A DNA stretch of 64,000 nucleotides from an uncultured Chloroflexus sp. GTDB taxonomy: Bacteria; Chloroflexota; Chloroflexia; Chloroflexales; Chloroflexaceae. The notes under the pieces are model-generated. The model did no database searches. It was not told the origin of the DNA and saw only the letters and a list, made by a program, of their open reading frames with translations. The stretch is taken from contig NZ_CAKZNK010000087.1 of assembly GCF_937129525.1 (NCBI RefSeq), forward strand, positions 1 through 64,000, read 5' to 3'. Numbering within the stretch: position 1 is the first letter of the stretch; each line of letters starts with the position of its first letter. This document shows positions 26,329 to 35,869 of the stretch, piece after piece. A program made the translations under genes and the position numbers.

Positions 26329-28653
26329 ATGGCGTTGACGCAGTGGCGACTGGTGGGATTCCTGCTGTGCTGCTGTCTGGTTGCGTGCTCAAGCCCGACC
26401 GGATTACCTTCCCCCACCACAACCACAACCCTGATCCCTACTCTTCCAACCGAACCGCCGCTGACGCCGGCAGATCTTCTGCAACGCGCGCAAGCTGCCG
26501 CTATGATCGGCGATGCTGAAACGCAGGGCGCCGCGCTGAGCCAGTTATTACAGCTCTTCCCCACTGCCGACGAAGCGCCAGCGGCCCGGCTGTTACTGGC
26601 TCGCTTATTTGCCGACTATGGCCGGTGGACTTCGACGATAGAGGTGTTGCGACCACTGCTGACCGATCCTGCCACACCGGTCTATGCGCCATCCTTACTG
26701 CTCAGCGCGCGAGCGCACGAGGGGGCCGGCTCGCACGCGGCGGCGATCGATGCCTATCAGCGCTATGAAGCGCTCGGCACTCCGCTGGCACCATATGCAG
26801 CACTGCGCGCTGCCGCTCAATTTCAGGCCTTACAGCAGTTCGCAGAAGCTGAAACATCCTATCTGCGCGCGGCAACCGGCGACATTGCCATCGGGCAGCG
26901 CGCCGCAGCGTATGAGCGGGCAATCGAGCTGGCAGTCGCGCAAGGTCGTCTAAACGACGGATTGGCATACGCGCAAGGAATCCTCGGTTTTGCCGTTCAG
27001 CCCAATTACCGATCGCAAGTGCTGGCGCGCGCTGCCGATCTGGCGGCAAGCGCAGGCGACCCGGCAACCGCAAGCGCGTTACGCCGTGACGCGATCGCAA
27101 CGTATGCCGGCGCAGCGGCAGCCAGCGCTGCCGACGCTCTGCGCGCGGCTGGTGATCCCGCCCTCGACCCATACGCCGCAGCTCAGGCCTACCGCGCAAT
27201 GGAGCGCTGGCAGGATGCGATTGCTATGCTCGATCAGGCGATTGCGGCTGGTCAAAATGTAGCCGAGGCGCTGCGTCAACGCGGCCTGGCCCGACGCGCG
27301 CTGGGTGACTTTAGCGGCGCGCTGGCCGATCTGGCCGCGGCGCGCGATGATGATGCCGGGAGTGACACCAGCCGACAGGCAGCACTCGATTGGATTCAGA
27401 CTTACGGTCAGAGCGGGGCAACGGCTGAAGCAGCCGCATTGTACCGTCAATACGCGGCTGATTTCCCCACCGATCCGCGCGCGCCGGTTGCGCTCGACCG
27501 GGCAGCTCAACTGTATGACCGGTTAGGCGACGAGGCGTCGGCGATGGCCGTCAGGCGCGAACTTGGCGAACGTTATCCGACTACAACACCCGGTATTACT
27601 GCGCTCCACCGGCTGGCGTTGAGCCGCTTCGATAGCGGTGATGTTAGCGGAGCGCGCGAAGTCTGGCACCTGCTTGCGCAGCGCGGCGAGGGCATCGGGC
27701 AGGCACTGGGCGCATTCTGGGCCGGAAAAACAGCGCAAAGGTCAGGCGATCCCATAGCAGCCGACTACTTCCGCCAGGCATTGCAAGCTGCGCCAGATAG
27801 TTACTACGCGGCGCGGGCAGCAGAAGAGTTGGGCGAAGTGCCGGTTAGCATCATCCCGCCCGATGCGCCGATAACCACCGAAGCCTGGAATGCGCTGGCC
27901 GAATGGGTACAGACCTGGACATCAACCAACACCGATCAGACGCTGGCTCTAGTAGCCGAGCGAGCCAGATTGCTATATGAGGTTGGACTGTATAGCGAGG
28001 CTTTGGGCGAATGGCTCGACGGTTTGCGGCAAGCCGGCGAAACACCCCAACTGCTGCTCGATCTTGCTCAACGCGCTTACCAGGCTGGCGCAACCTACCC
28101 GGCGCTGCTGGCGGCTGAGCGGTTGGCGCTGCTAGCGCCGGCAGACGTGGCTGCGCCAACCGCTCTGCGCCGATTGCGCTTTCCTACACCTTACCCCGAA
28201 CTGGTACAGCGAGAAGCGGCAGCCTTTGGAGTTGACCCGCTCTTGATGTATGCCCTCATTCGCCAGGAAAGCCTCTTCAATCCGGCAGCAACGTCATGGG
28301 TTGGCGCCCGTGGCCTGGCGCAGATCATGCCCGACACTGGACGCGGGATTGCCCAGAATCTGGGTGTAACCACCTTCCAGCTCGATGATCTCTACCGGCC
28401 TCATGTCAGCATTCGCTTTGGAGCCTTCTATCTCGGTCGTCGGATCAGGGACATGAACGGCAGTCTCCACGGAGCGTTGGCGGCCTACAACGGCGGTTTG
28501 GGCAACGCCCAACGCTGGGCAGGTGGGAATGTGGTGCTCGATCCCGATCGATTTGTCGAAACCATTGACTTTAGCGAAACGCGCCATTATGTTTGGGCAG
28601 TCTATGCCTTTTATGGAGTCTACCGCGAGCTGTATGCGCCGCCATCAGAGTAA
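26329..28653 (+). CDS. Soluble lytic transglycosylase-like lipoprotein with TPR superhelix
   Basis: 774 residues: lipoprotein signal (LCCCLVACSS), a long alpha-helical TPR-like region (about 45-600) rich in Ala repeats, and a C-terminal SLT domain with catalytic Glu in ALIRQESLFNP, the GARGLAQIMPDTG motif and AAYNGGLGNAQRW. The layout is that of Slt70: a helical ring plus a muramidase domain. It would cleave peptidoglycan to anhydromuropeptides at the outer face of the membrane. GAAAGGAG precedes the ATG. It is monocistronic, with a perfect hairpin 3 bp after the stop. Confidence 0.92.
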   Translation: MALTQWRLVGFLLCCCLVACSSPTGLPSPTTTTTLIPTLPTEPPLTPADLLQRAQAAAMIGDAETQGAALSQLLQLFPTADEAPAARLLLARLFADYGRWTSTIEVLRPLLTDPATPVYAPSLLLSARAHEGAGSHAAAIDAYQRYEALGTPLAPYAALRAAAQFQALQQFAEAETSYLRAATGDIAIGQRAAAYERAIELAVAQGRLNDGLAYAQGILGFAVQPNYRSQVLARAADLAASAGDPATASALRRDAIATYAGAAAASAADALRAAGDPALDPYAAAQAYRAMERWQDAIAMLDQAIAAGQNVAEALRQRGLARRALGDFSGALADLAAARDDDAGSDTSRQAALDWIQTYGQSGATAEAAALYRQYAADFPTDPRAPVALDRAAQLYDRLGDEASAMAVRRELGERYPTTTPGITALHRLALSRFDSGDVSGAREVWHLLAQRGEGIGQALGAFWAGKTAQRSGDPIAADYFRQALQAAPDSYYAARAAEELGEVPVSIIPPDAPITTEAWNALAEWVQTWTSTNTDQTLALVAERARLLYEVGLYSEALGEWLDGLRQAGETPQLLLDLAQRAYQAGATYPALLAAERLALLAPADVAAPTALRRLRFPTPYPELVQREAAAFGVDPLLMYALIRQESLFNPAATSWVGARGLAQIMPDTGRGIAQNLGVTTFQLDDLYRPHVSIRFGAFYLGRRIRDMNGSLHGALAAYNGGLGNAQRWAGGNVVLDPDRFVETIDFSETRHYVWAVYAFYGVYRELYAPPSE

Positions 28654-28656
28654 TCA

Positions 28657-28686
28657 GATCAGGGCGAAACCTGATTCGCCCTGATC
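28657..28686 (+). terminator. Terminator-like hairpin after slt
   Basis: A perfect 12-bp stem (28657-28668 with 28675-28686) with a 6-nt loop starts 3 bp after the transglycosylase stop. No T-run follows. Position and perfect pairing make transcript-end formation the likely role. Confidence 0.65.
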
Positions 28687-28887
28687 CAGGCTCGCGATCT
28701 TCGCACCTTCCTCCGACTGGCGCAGGATGAATGTTGACATCCTGTCATTGGACAGAGATAATATCGTGTAGCATCCCCATACTTCAGCCACGTCTGCTTC
28801 ACCGACACTGTTGCCGTCGGTTTCTCCACCGTCGCAGTTTGATGATGATGATTCGCTCGCCGCCGTCTCATAGCAGGTGAATAGACT

Positions 28888-30390
28888 ATGGCGCTCCTGG
28901 TCATCTTACTTACGGTCGTTATCCTCACCGCCAGCATCGTGTACGTCCTGCTGCAAGATGCGCGCGCAACTGCCAATCGCCTCTTCGCCCTCTTCACCAG
29001 TGCCTCGCTCTTGCTCAGCAGCGCCGGCGCAGTGCGCTTCGCGAGCCGCGATCCGGCTGAGATCTGGCTGCTATCCGGTCTGCTCACAACATTACTGGCG
29101 ATCATTCACGGGTTGTTAGTCTGGCTGATCATGCTCCTGTTCATGCCACACCGGTATCGACAACCTTCGATCCGTTGGGCAGCATTCGCCCCCTATGCCA
29201 CCATGACTATCGTGTTAGGAGTAGACTGGTATGGCGGCATTGGCCTGATTGGGCGTGATGTGGCGCTCGCCGATTCGGGCCTTCTCGAATTTGTGCGCGG
29301 ACCGCTCTTCTGGCCGGTATTTACCCTCTATCTGATCGGGTGCGTCCTGGTGCCGTTGATCATATTGATCACGATTGCTGTGCGGCATCGCTCTGCGCGT
29401 GGGCCGGCGCTCTGGCTAACCGGCGGCGCATTCGCAACCTTTCTCACAGGGTATGTATTCCGCGAGGTCGGGCTGCCGGTCCTGACCTATGTCAGTCTCC
29501 TGCCACTCCACCTGTCATTCGGTTGGGTTACGCTCCGTTATGGTCTGTTCCGACCATCGCAGATTGCCTTACAGGCGGCGGTAGAAAACCTGCCCGATGG
29601 CATCCTGGTGCTTGACAACGAAAGAAATGTGCGTTTTGCCAATCGGGCCGGACAGCATTTGTTGTCGTTACCGCAAGGCAATCTTCAGCGCTTTGAGCAG
29701 GTCCTGGTTCAGCTCGGATTTCACGAACAAACGACCGCCACCGATCGAGAACAGGGAGTGCGGCGATTTCACCGCCGTGATGGCGATGAGCGAACGTTTC
29801 TGGTTACAGAGGTTGCTGTCGTCGATGAGCAGGGAAAGGCCAGTGTGGTAACGCTCCGCGATGTCACGATTGCCGAACGTCAGCAGGCCGAATTGCTCGC
29901 TTCGCGGGCGGCGCTAGCTGAGCGGACAGTCGAACTCGAGCACTCGCTGGAAGAGATTCGGCAGCGCGATGCCCTGATTACCCGCCTGACCTTGCCGCTG
30001 ATTCCGTTGACCGAAACCGCGCTGGTCGTCCCCCTGATCGGCGCTTTCGATCAAGCTCGTTGTCAGGCCCTGATCCATCTCGTACTCAACCAAATCGGTC
30101 AACGAAATGCGCAGACTCTTTTAATCGATCTGACCGGCCTGACCGTTTTCGATCAGACACTGGCGCACGCGCTACGCCAGCTCAGCAATGGCGCGCGCCT
30201 GATGGGAGCAACGATGGCATTGTGTGGCGTTCGCCCCGAAGTAGCTGAGGTCATGATCCAGACCGGCAATGCCTGGTCTGATGTGCGCCACTTCGCCACG
30301 TTGCAGGATGGTGTAATGGCATTGCTTGCGCCTGCAAGGCGAAACCAGATGAATGCTCAACGCCAGGATGCCGGCATCGAGCCTGCCTGA
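28888..30390 (+). CDS. Membrane PAS-STAS sensor (RsbR/anti-anti-sigma-like)
   Basis: 500 residues: about seven N-terminal membrane helices (about 1-220, 7TM sensor style), a PAS domain (about 225-335, PDGILVLDNERNVRFANRAGQHLL), a coiled coil (AERQQAELLASRAALAERTVELEHSLEEI), and a C-terminal STAS domain (LPLIPLTETALVVPLIGAFDQAR, TLLIDLTGLTVFDQTLAHALRQL). No kinase or cyclase output domain is present. STAS proteins with sensors act in partner-switching or stressosome pathways. The usual phosphosite region reads LTGLTVFD. The partner kinase is not nearby. Confidence 0.85.
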   Translation: MALLVILLTVVILTASIVYVLLQDARATANRLFALFTSASLLLSSAGAVRFASRDPAEIWLLSGLLTTLLAIIHGLLVWLIMLLFMPHRYRQPSIRWAAFAPYATMTIVLGVDWYGGIGLIGRDVALADSGLLEFVRGPLFWPVFTLYLIGCVLVPLIILITIAVRHRSARGPALWLTGGAFATFLTGYVFREVGLPVLTYVSLLPLHLSFGWVTLRYGLFRPSQIALQAAVENLPDGILVLDNERNVRFANRAGQHLLSLPQGNLQRFEQVLVQLGFHEQTTATDREQGVRRFHRRDGDERTFLVTEVAVVDEQGKASVVTLRDVTIAERQQAELLASRAALAERTVELEHSLEEIRQRDALITRLTLPLIPLTETALVVPLIGAFDQARCQALIHLVLNQIGQRNAQTLLIDLTGLTVFDQTLAHALRQLSNGARLMGATMALCGVRPEVAEVMIQTGNAWSDVRHFATLQDGVMALLAPARRNQMNAQRQDAGIEPA

Positions 30391-30452
30391 GCGTAGCGAC
30401 GCAAGAGAGCAATTGACGCTTCACTCTATTTGCCGCTGCCACAGCAGTCGCC

Positions 30453-32069
30453 TCAGCCAGGTGATCGCCCTAAACCGGCCAGCGCCTGCGCCACCGTTAA
30501 CCAGCCTCGTCCCGGAAAGAGTTTGGCTACCTGCGACGAGAAGATCAGGCTGTTACCGAGCAGCTCAGTAGCCGGCCCTTCAACGACCACCTCCCCTTCA
30601 CCGAGCAATACAACCCGGTCGGCACAAGCGGCGGCCAGTTCGACATCGTGGGTCGCCATAACCACTGTGCGCCCTTCATCGCATAAACGACGCAAGATTG
30701 CCGTCAAATCCGCTTTGGCGTGATAATCCAGACCGCGCGTTGGTTCATCGAGCAGAATGAGCTGTGGATCGCCAACCAGTCCGGCGACCAGCGCAGCCCG
30801 CTGCGCTTCACCACCACTCAGGCTGCGCGGATACTGCAAACCCAGATGAGCAATGCCCAACCGGGTCAGAGCTTCGGTAATTGCGCTCACAGAAGGTCGC
30901 AGCCCACGCCCCCGCATGCTAAAAGCTATTTCGTCGTTGAGAGTGTCGTGAAAGAGCATACTGCGCGGATCTTGCGGCACATAGGCGATCCGGCGAGCCA
31001 GCTCTTCGACCGGGATCGGCGCAATATCGCGTCCCTCAATCTCAACCGTGCCAGTAACCGGGCGCGCCAGCCCGATCAGCGTTTTGAGCAGCGTGCTCTT
31101 GCCGCTCCCGTTACGCCCCATTAAAGCAACCAGCGCGCCGCGCGGCAGATCAAGGTTCACCCGGTAGAGTGCTTCATGCTGCCCATACTGCACAGTCACG
31201 TTCCGCAAGCGCGCCAACGGCGGCGCGCCAGCCCTTGCATTGGCAGTCGGTGTCGTCACTGGCAGATCATTGGGCACAAACCGCCGTCCTTCCTTGATCG
31301 TCAGCGGCAACGGTTCCCAACCTAATGCTGCGCCGAGGTGTTGCAGAGGCGGACGCAACTCAATCCGCGCCAGCACTTCCCGCGGCAGACCGAGTTCGAT
31401 CCGGCCACCCGGCGCCAGATAGAGCATACGGTCGGCGTATTGCACGACTCGTTCCAGGCGATGCTCACACAAGATCACGGTAATGCCGAGATCGGCATTG
31501 AGCTTTTGCAGCGCGGTCAAGACCTCTTCAGCGCCATGCGGATCAAGCTGACTGGTCGGCTCATCGAGCACTAATGCGCGTGGTTGCGCCGCCAGCGTAG
31601 CCGCAATTGCGACGCGCTGCTGCTCGCCACCACTGAGCGTGGCAACATGCCGATGGCGTAAATGAGCAATCGCCAGTTGATCGAGTACCTCTTCCACCCG
31701 CCGCCGCATCACTGCCGGCGGAACGCCTAAATTCTCCATGGCAAAGACGATCTCGTCTTCCACTCGTTCGACTACAAACTGGCTTTCCGGGTCTTGAACC
31801 ACGAAACCGACCAGGTTGGCCAGATCCCGCGGCTGGCAGGTCAACGTATCGCGACCCCATACACGCACTCGACCACTGAAACGACCGCCGTGGAAGTGGG
31901 GCACCAGACCGTTGAGCAGGCGTAAAAAAGTGCTCTTGCCAGCGCCGCTCGGCCCACAGACGAGCAAAAACTCACCCGGCGCGATCTGGAGGGTCACGTC
32001 ACGCAAGATTGGCGCCGCCGCGCCGGGATAGGTATAACTTACACGGTCGATGTCAATCATAAGCGCCAT
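30453..32069 (-). CDS. ECF-type ABC transporter ATPase, two nucleotide-binding domains in one chain
   Basis: 538 residues with two ABC cassettes. First: Walker A GPSGAGKST, Q-loop VQDPESQFV, signature LSGGEQQRV, Walker B ALVLDEPT. Second: GRNGSGKST, VPQDPRSMLF, LSGGEAQRA, LILLDEPTRG. The QDPESQ and QDPRSM Q-loops and the tandem layout are typical of energy-coupling-factor ATPases for vitamins or metals. Neither EcfT nor an S-component is adjacent, so the substrate is unknown. It starts 7 bp after the aminotransferase stop. Confidence 0.88.
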   Translation of the reverse strand: MALMIDIDRVSYTYPGAAAPILRDVTLQIAPGEFLLVCGPSGAGKSTFLRLLNGLVPHFHGGRFSGRVRVWGRDTLTCQPRDLANLVGFVVQDPESQFVVERVEDEIVFAMENLGVPPAVMRRRVEEVLDQLAIAHLRHRHVATLSGGEQQRVAIAATLAAQPRALVLDEPTSQLDPHGAEEVLTALQKLNADLGITVILCEHRLERVVQYADRMLYLAPGGRIELGLPREVLARIELRPPLQHLGAALGWEPLPLTIKEGRRFVPNDLPVTTPTANARAGAPPLARLRNVTVQYGQHEALYRVNLDLPRGALVALMGRNGSGKSTLLKTLIGLARPVTGTVEIEGRDIAPIPVEELARRIAYVPQDPRSMLFHDTLNDEIAFSMRGRGLRPSVSAITEALTRLGIAHLGLQYPRSLSGGEAQRAALVAGLVGDPQLILLDEPTRGLDYHAKADLTAILRRLCDEGRTVVMATHDVELAAACADRVVLLGEGEVVVEGPATELLGNSLIFSSQVAKLFPGRGWLTVAQALAGLGRSPG

Positions 32070-32076
32070 TCTTTGA

Positions 32077-33276
32077 TCAGGCGAGCACTGCTCGCAGTCC
32101 GGCCAGCAACCGGTCGATGTCTGCCGGGCTATTGTACGCCTGAATCGAGATGCGGATCAACGGTTTCCCTTCCCAGATGAAGCATGGCACTTCCACGCGC
32201 CATTCACGCCAGAGCCGCGCCTGCACCTGGGTTGGATCGCATGGCGGCAATGGCAACGACCGCATCTGTACCCACCAGCCATTATCATCGGGTGTGAGCG
32301 GTGGCAAACCACTTAACGCTAACACGCACTGCGATGCTTCGCGTAACAATGCATGACAGGCCCGGCGCACTGACGGCCAATCGTTGTCCTGCTGAAATTC
32401 AATCGCCGCCGGAATGGTGAGTAACGCCGATGGTTCATCTGTCCCCATCCATTCATAATATGCCTGCAACGGGCGTCCTTCAGGATAGGCGAGAAAACTG
32501 CCCGACAGTGGTTCCGGCGGTTGCCAGCCCCAACTGACCACCAGCGGTTCAAGCATCGATTGCCATTCAGATCGCGCGTACAAAAACCCTGCCCCCTTGG
32601 GCGCGCACAACCACTTGTGGCAATTGCCGCCGTAAAAATCGGCGCCCAATGCAGTCAGATTCAGGTCGATCTGTCCGGGGGCATGGGCGCCGTCAATCAC
32701 GCTGATGATACCCGCTGCCCGGGCGCGACGACAGATTTCGGCCACCGGCATGATCAGCGCCGTTGGCGATGTGATGTGACTGAGCAAGATGACGCGAGTT
32801 CGCGGCGTAACACCCCGCCAGATCTGCGCTACAATCTCGTCAGGCGAGGTGACGGGCAATGTCACCGGGTGATTGACGTAGGTTGCCCCGCGCTGGTGGC
32901 AGACGTAGCGCCAGGCCCGTTCGATTGCGCCGTATTCGTGGGTAATCCCCAACACTTCATTTCCTGGTTGCAACGCAACCGAACGAGCGACAATATTAAG
33001 CGCATAAGTCACGTTGGGAACCAGCACCAGATCGTTAGCCGCCGCTCCCACAAATGTTGCCACCCGTTGCCGTGTCTGTCGGAGCAATTCGGATAAGCGG
33101 CGACCGAGAAACTCGACCGGCTGTGCCTCCAGCGCGCGTTGCCACTGTTGATAGACGGCAAATACCGGACGCGGACAGGCGCCGAAACTGCCATGGTTGA
33201 GAAAGGTCATATCGCGTCGGAGCAGAAACTGTTCGGCGAGCCTGGGGATGGGCAGTGATTCAGTGGTTGTAGTCAT
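32077..33276 (-). CDS. Class V aminotransferase, isopenicillin-N-epimerase-like
   Basis: 399 residues of the fold-type I PLP family. FLNHGSFGACPRPVF is the N-terminal motif, VIDGAHAPGQIDLNL holds the PLP-ring Asp/His, and the Schiff-base Lys lies in GGNCHKWLCAPKGAGFL. It groups with CefD-like epimerases and cysteine-desulfurase-like lyases; specificity cannot be told. It appears to share a transcript with the ECF ATPase, which might hint at cofactor or amine metabolism, but that is speculation. Confidence 0.88.
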   Translation of the reverse strand: MTTTTESLPIPRLAEQFLLRRDMTFLNHGSFGACPRPVFAVYQQWQRALEAQPVEFLGRRLSELLRQTRQRVATFVGAAANDLVLVPNVTYALNIVARSVALQPGNEVLGITHEYGAIERAWRYVCHQRGATYVNHPVTLPVTSPDEIVAQIWRGVTPRTRVILLSHITSPTALIMPVAEICRRARAAGIISVIDGAHAPGQIDLNLTALGADFYGGNCHKWLCAPKGAGFLYARSEWQSMLEPLVVSWGWQPPEPLSGSFLAYPEGRPLQAYYEWMGTDEPSALLTIPAAIEFQQDNDWPSVRRACHALLREASQCVLALSGLPPLTPDDNGWWVQMRSLPLPPCDPTQVQARLWREWRVEVPCFIWEGKPLIRISIQAYNSPADIDRLLAGLRAVLA

Positions 33277-34042
33277 ACCATCATTCCTTATCGGTGGAAC
33301 CTGACCGATACCATGTTCACCAGAAATGGCATCAGGTCAAGCGGTTTGATCTGGTCGCGATTGAACGTTCGGAAATTCCTTGACAGCATTGTTGTTTTGG
33401 TAGATACTGCCGACGGCGTATCTGGCGCCTGCACAATCAGGAGATGGCAAACTATTCCGCTGTGATCGTGTCAGGCGATATGGCTGCCTCACCGGTGGCG
33501 GCGCCGCAGAACGCGCGGGAAATGAACGCATTATAAGGTGTCGGCGTGAGATGATTTCCAACGAACCCTAACAGTCACCAGGCCGCTCCGGGCAACGCCG
33601 TGCCTGGGTATCACCAGGTCGTTGCTCACCGCGCAGAGAGGAAGGAACAGCGCGCAAACGATAACCGGGCACGGGCAGGTAACGAAGTATCCTCCCCACT
33701 GCCAGATGGGTAGACCGGAGCCGGCACACTGCTGAGCAAAGTGGCAGGCGCTGACGGCGCGCTACCACCAGTAGAATAATCCGCCCAGGATCAATACGCT
33801 GCGCATCACCATCGCCGGCAAATCATAGCGCACTACAGGCCAGGTCGCAATACCTGCCTGCAACGCAGTTCATCAACCTCCTGCAAGAGGGGATACATCT
33901 GCTGGAGCGTCAGCTCGCCGACAAGTAAGTTGAACCGGGCAGTCGCGCCGATGTGATTGTTAGCGCGAGGCATAGAACGCGCAACGACACCTGCTCTATC
34001 CGGTGCGTAGTCGGCGCAGAGTTCGTTTAAGGATGGAAGACA
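33277..34042. other. Long intergenic region without a convincing gene
   Basis: 766 bp. The track ORFs at 33337-33561 and 33568-33768 have no recognisable motif and unlikely composition. A good sigma70-type box pair is present on the plus strand (TTGACA at 33380-33385, 17 bp, GATACT at 33403-33408) but no gene starts nearby. A short plus-strand stretch ending near 33931 (NLLQEGIHLLERQLADK) looks protein-like and may be the end of a decayed gene. Otherwise I see nothing. Confidence 0.4.
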
Positions 34043-34609
34043 ATGTGGCTAATCGTCGGATTGGGCAATCCGGGAGAACGTTATGCGCGCACCCGCCACA
34101 ATATTGGCTTTCGCAGCGTTGAAACGCTGGCTGAACGGCATGGACTGACCTTTCGCAACCAGCGCGCAAACAGCGAGATTGCCGAAGGCAACATTCGCGG
34201 GCAACGAGTAGCTCTGGTCAAACCACAAACCTACATGAACCTGAGCGGGCAGGCTGTCGCTGCTTTGCGCGCCTGGTACAAAATCGATCCGGCGCGCGAG
34301 CTACTGGTCATTTACGACGATCTTGATCTCCCCTTTGCCAAACTGCGTCTGCGCGAACGGGGCAGCGCCGGCACTCACAACGGCATGCGCTCAATCGTCG
34401 CTCAACTGGGCACTACCGAATTTCCGCGGTTGCGGGTTGGTATCGGTCAACCGCCGGGCAAAATGGATGCTGCCGATTATGTGTTGAGCCGTTTCACGCC
34501 CGCAGAAGAAGCGATGTTGCCCGATCTGTTAACCCGGATCGCCGATGCAGTTGAGGTTGTCTTGAGTGAAGGGGTGATCACCGCAATGAACCGGTACAAT
34601 CCGTTGTAG
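34043..34609 (+). CDS. pth: Peptidyl-tRNA hydrolase
   Basis: 188 residues, full length. MWLIVGLGNPGERYARTRHNIGF contains the catalytic His and substrate-binding Asn, KPQTYMNLSGQAV follows, and the conserved catalytic Asp lies in VIYDDLDLPFAKLRLRERGSAGTHNGMRSI. It releases tRNA from peptidyl-tRNAs that drop off ribosomes, in the cytoplasm. An upstream GGATGGA box is a modest ribosome site. It lies 87 bp from msrA on the same strand. Confidence 0.97.
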   Translation: MWLIVGLGNPGERYARTRHNIGFRSVETLAERHGLTFRNQRANSEIAEGNIRGQRVALVKPQTYMNLSGQAVAALRAWYKIDPARELLVIYDDLDLPFAKLRLRERGSAGTHNGMRSIVAQLGTTEFPRLRVGIGQPPGKMDAADYVLSRFTPAEEAMLPDLLTRIADAVEVVLSEGVITAMNRYNPL

Positions 34610-34696
34610 CGATTTTGTGCGATCAGGCGTTATCGGTTGGCAATCTGAGGTAGACTAACATAGGGAAGAACGAATTGGGCCTGATAAGGAGTCGTT

Positions 34697-35233
34697 ATGC
34701 CTCAAGAGTTAGCCACGTTAGCCGGCGGTTGTTTTTGGTGTCTTGAAGCAGTTTACGATCAGGTGATCGGCGTGCAGGATGTTGTATCCGGGTATATCGG
34801 CGGGCACGTCCCTAACCCTACGTATCGACAGGTCTGCGATGGCAACACCGGCCACGCCGAGGCAGTGCAGATCCGGTTTGATCCGGCTCAGATCAGCTAT
34901 CGTGAACTGCTCGAAATCTTCTTTAGCATTCACGACCCAACCACGCTCAATCGGCAAGGCGCCGATATTGGCACTCAGTATCGCTCGGCCATCTTCTACC
35001 ATTCAGACGAGCAACGACAGATTGCCGAACAACTGGTACGTGAACTGACCGAACAAAAGGTGTTCCGCGACCCGATCGTAACCGAAATCGTGCCGGCGAC
35101 CACCTTCTACCCCGCCGAAGATTACCACCAGGAGTATTTTGCCCGTAACCCTTACCAGCCCTACTGCCAGTTTGTGGTTGCGCCCAAAGTGGCGAAGTTC
35201 CGCAAGCTGTTTGCCGGGAAGGTGGCGCGCTAA
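34697..35233 (+). CDS. msrA: Peptide methionine-S-sulfoxide reductase A
   Basis: 178 residues. The active-site [10 protein letters not shown] motif holds the nucleophilic Cys, with [55 protein letters not shown] and [21 protein letters not shown] following. It reduces the S-epimer of methionine sulfoxide in proteins. GATAAGGAG precedes the ATG. A hairpin that could terminate both this gene and the convergent pgsA-like gene follows. Confidence 0.97.
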   Translation: MPQELATLAGGCFWCLEAVYDQVIGVQDVVSGYIGGHVPNPTYRQVCDGNTGHAEAVQIRFDPAQISYRELLEIFFSIHDPTTLNRQGADIGTQYRSAIFYHSDEQRQIAEQLVRELTEQKVFRDPIVTEIVPATTFYPAEDYHQEYFARNPYQPYCQFVVAPKVAKFRKLFAGKVAR

Positions 35234-35244
35234 ACCTCCTGGCT

Positions 35245-35289
35245 TGAAGGCGCAACACCTGAGCGCATAAGCACCTTGTTGCGCCTTCA
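35245..35289. terminator. Bidirectional terminator candidate between msrA and the pgsA-like gene
   Basis: TGAAGGCGCAACA (35245-35257) pairs perfectly with its complement at 35277-35289, a 13-bp stem with a 19-nt loop. It overlaps the last bases of the minus-strand gene (stop at 35287) and lies 12 bp after msrA. On the plus strand it is followed by a loosely T-rich stretch (CTCTTGCGTTT). Confidence 0.55.
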
Positions 35290-35859
35290 CTCTTGCGTTT
35301 CAGGGCGGTGTTCATTGCGCATAATCTGCACAAAACGCCAGCCGTACTCTACAAACGAAATACTGAACGGCACTAGCGCGGCGTAAAGCGCCGGCTTCCC
35401 CCAACGCGATCCTCCGGCAAGGTAGAGCAGCGCAACAATCGTCATCGCCAGCGTGGTCAACTTGCCGCTACTCTGCGCGGTAGTGATATGAGCTTTGCGG
35501 CGTAGCACAATCAACCCGGCCAGCAAAATACCGACATCGCGGAAGATGAGCAGCCCGGTTGCCCACCAGGGGAAACCGCGGGTGCGCGAAAGCATCACCG
35601 CTGCCGAGTCGATCAACACCTTATCGGCAATCGGATCGAGGATCTGCCCTAACTTTGAGACCTCGCCTCGCCGTCGCGCAATCGGCCCATCGAGCGCGTC
35701 GGTCAACATAGTGATTGCCAGTAACACCAATGCCCGCTTGCGGCGATCAGTGCGCTGCATGTAGTAGATCGTCGCCGGCAAGAGCAACAACCTGCTGATT
35801 GTGAGCAGATTTGAAGGGTAGAGAAACTCGCGTGGATCGATGAGGTCACGGAGCGCCAT
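35287..35859 (-). CDS. CDP-alcohol phosphatidyltransferase (PgsA-like)
   Basis: About 190 residues from MALRDLIDPREFLYP, with AGGAGAAGG just upstream; the 48 extra codons in the ORF track overlap the DUF4013 gene. The CDP-alcohol motif is complete (DALDGPIARRR then GQILDPIADK, fitting DGxxAR-x8-GxxxDxxxD). There are about five membrane helices. It condenses a CDP-activated lipid or alcohol with an acceptor. PgsA (glycerol-phosphate) is likeliest by size, but CDP-alcohol subfamilies are hard to separate from sequence alone. Confidence 0.88.
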   Translation of the reverse strand: MALRDLIDPREFLYPSNLLTISRLLLLPATIYYMQRTDRRKRALVLLAITMLTDALDGPIARRRGEVSKLGQILDPIADKVLIDSAAVMLSRTRGFPWWATGLLIFRDVGILLAGLIVLRRKAHITTAQSSGKLTTLAMTIVALLYLAGGSRWGKPALYAALVPFSISFVEYGWRFVQIMRNEHRPETQE

Positions 35860-35869
35860 AACCTTCTCC

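Noticed and set aside
33337-33768. Two minus-strand ORFs (74 and 66 residues)
   Set aside because: No ribosome site, unlikely composition and no recognisable motif; treated as chance ORFs.
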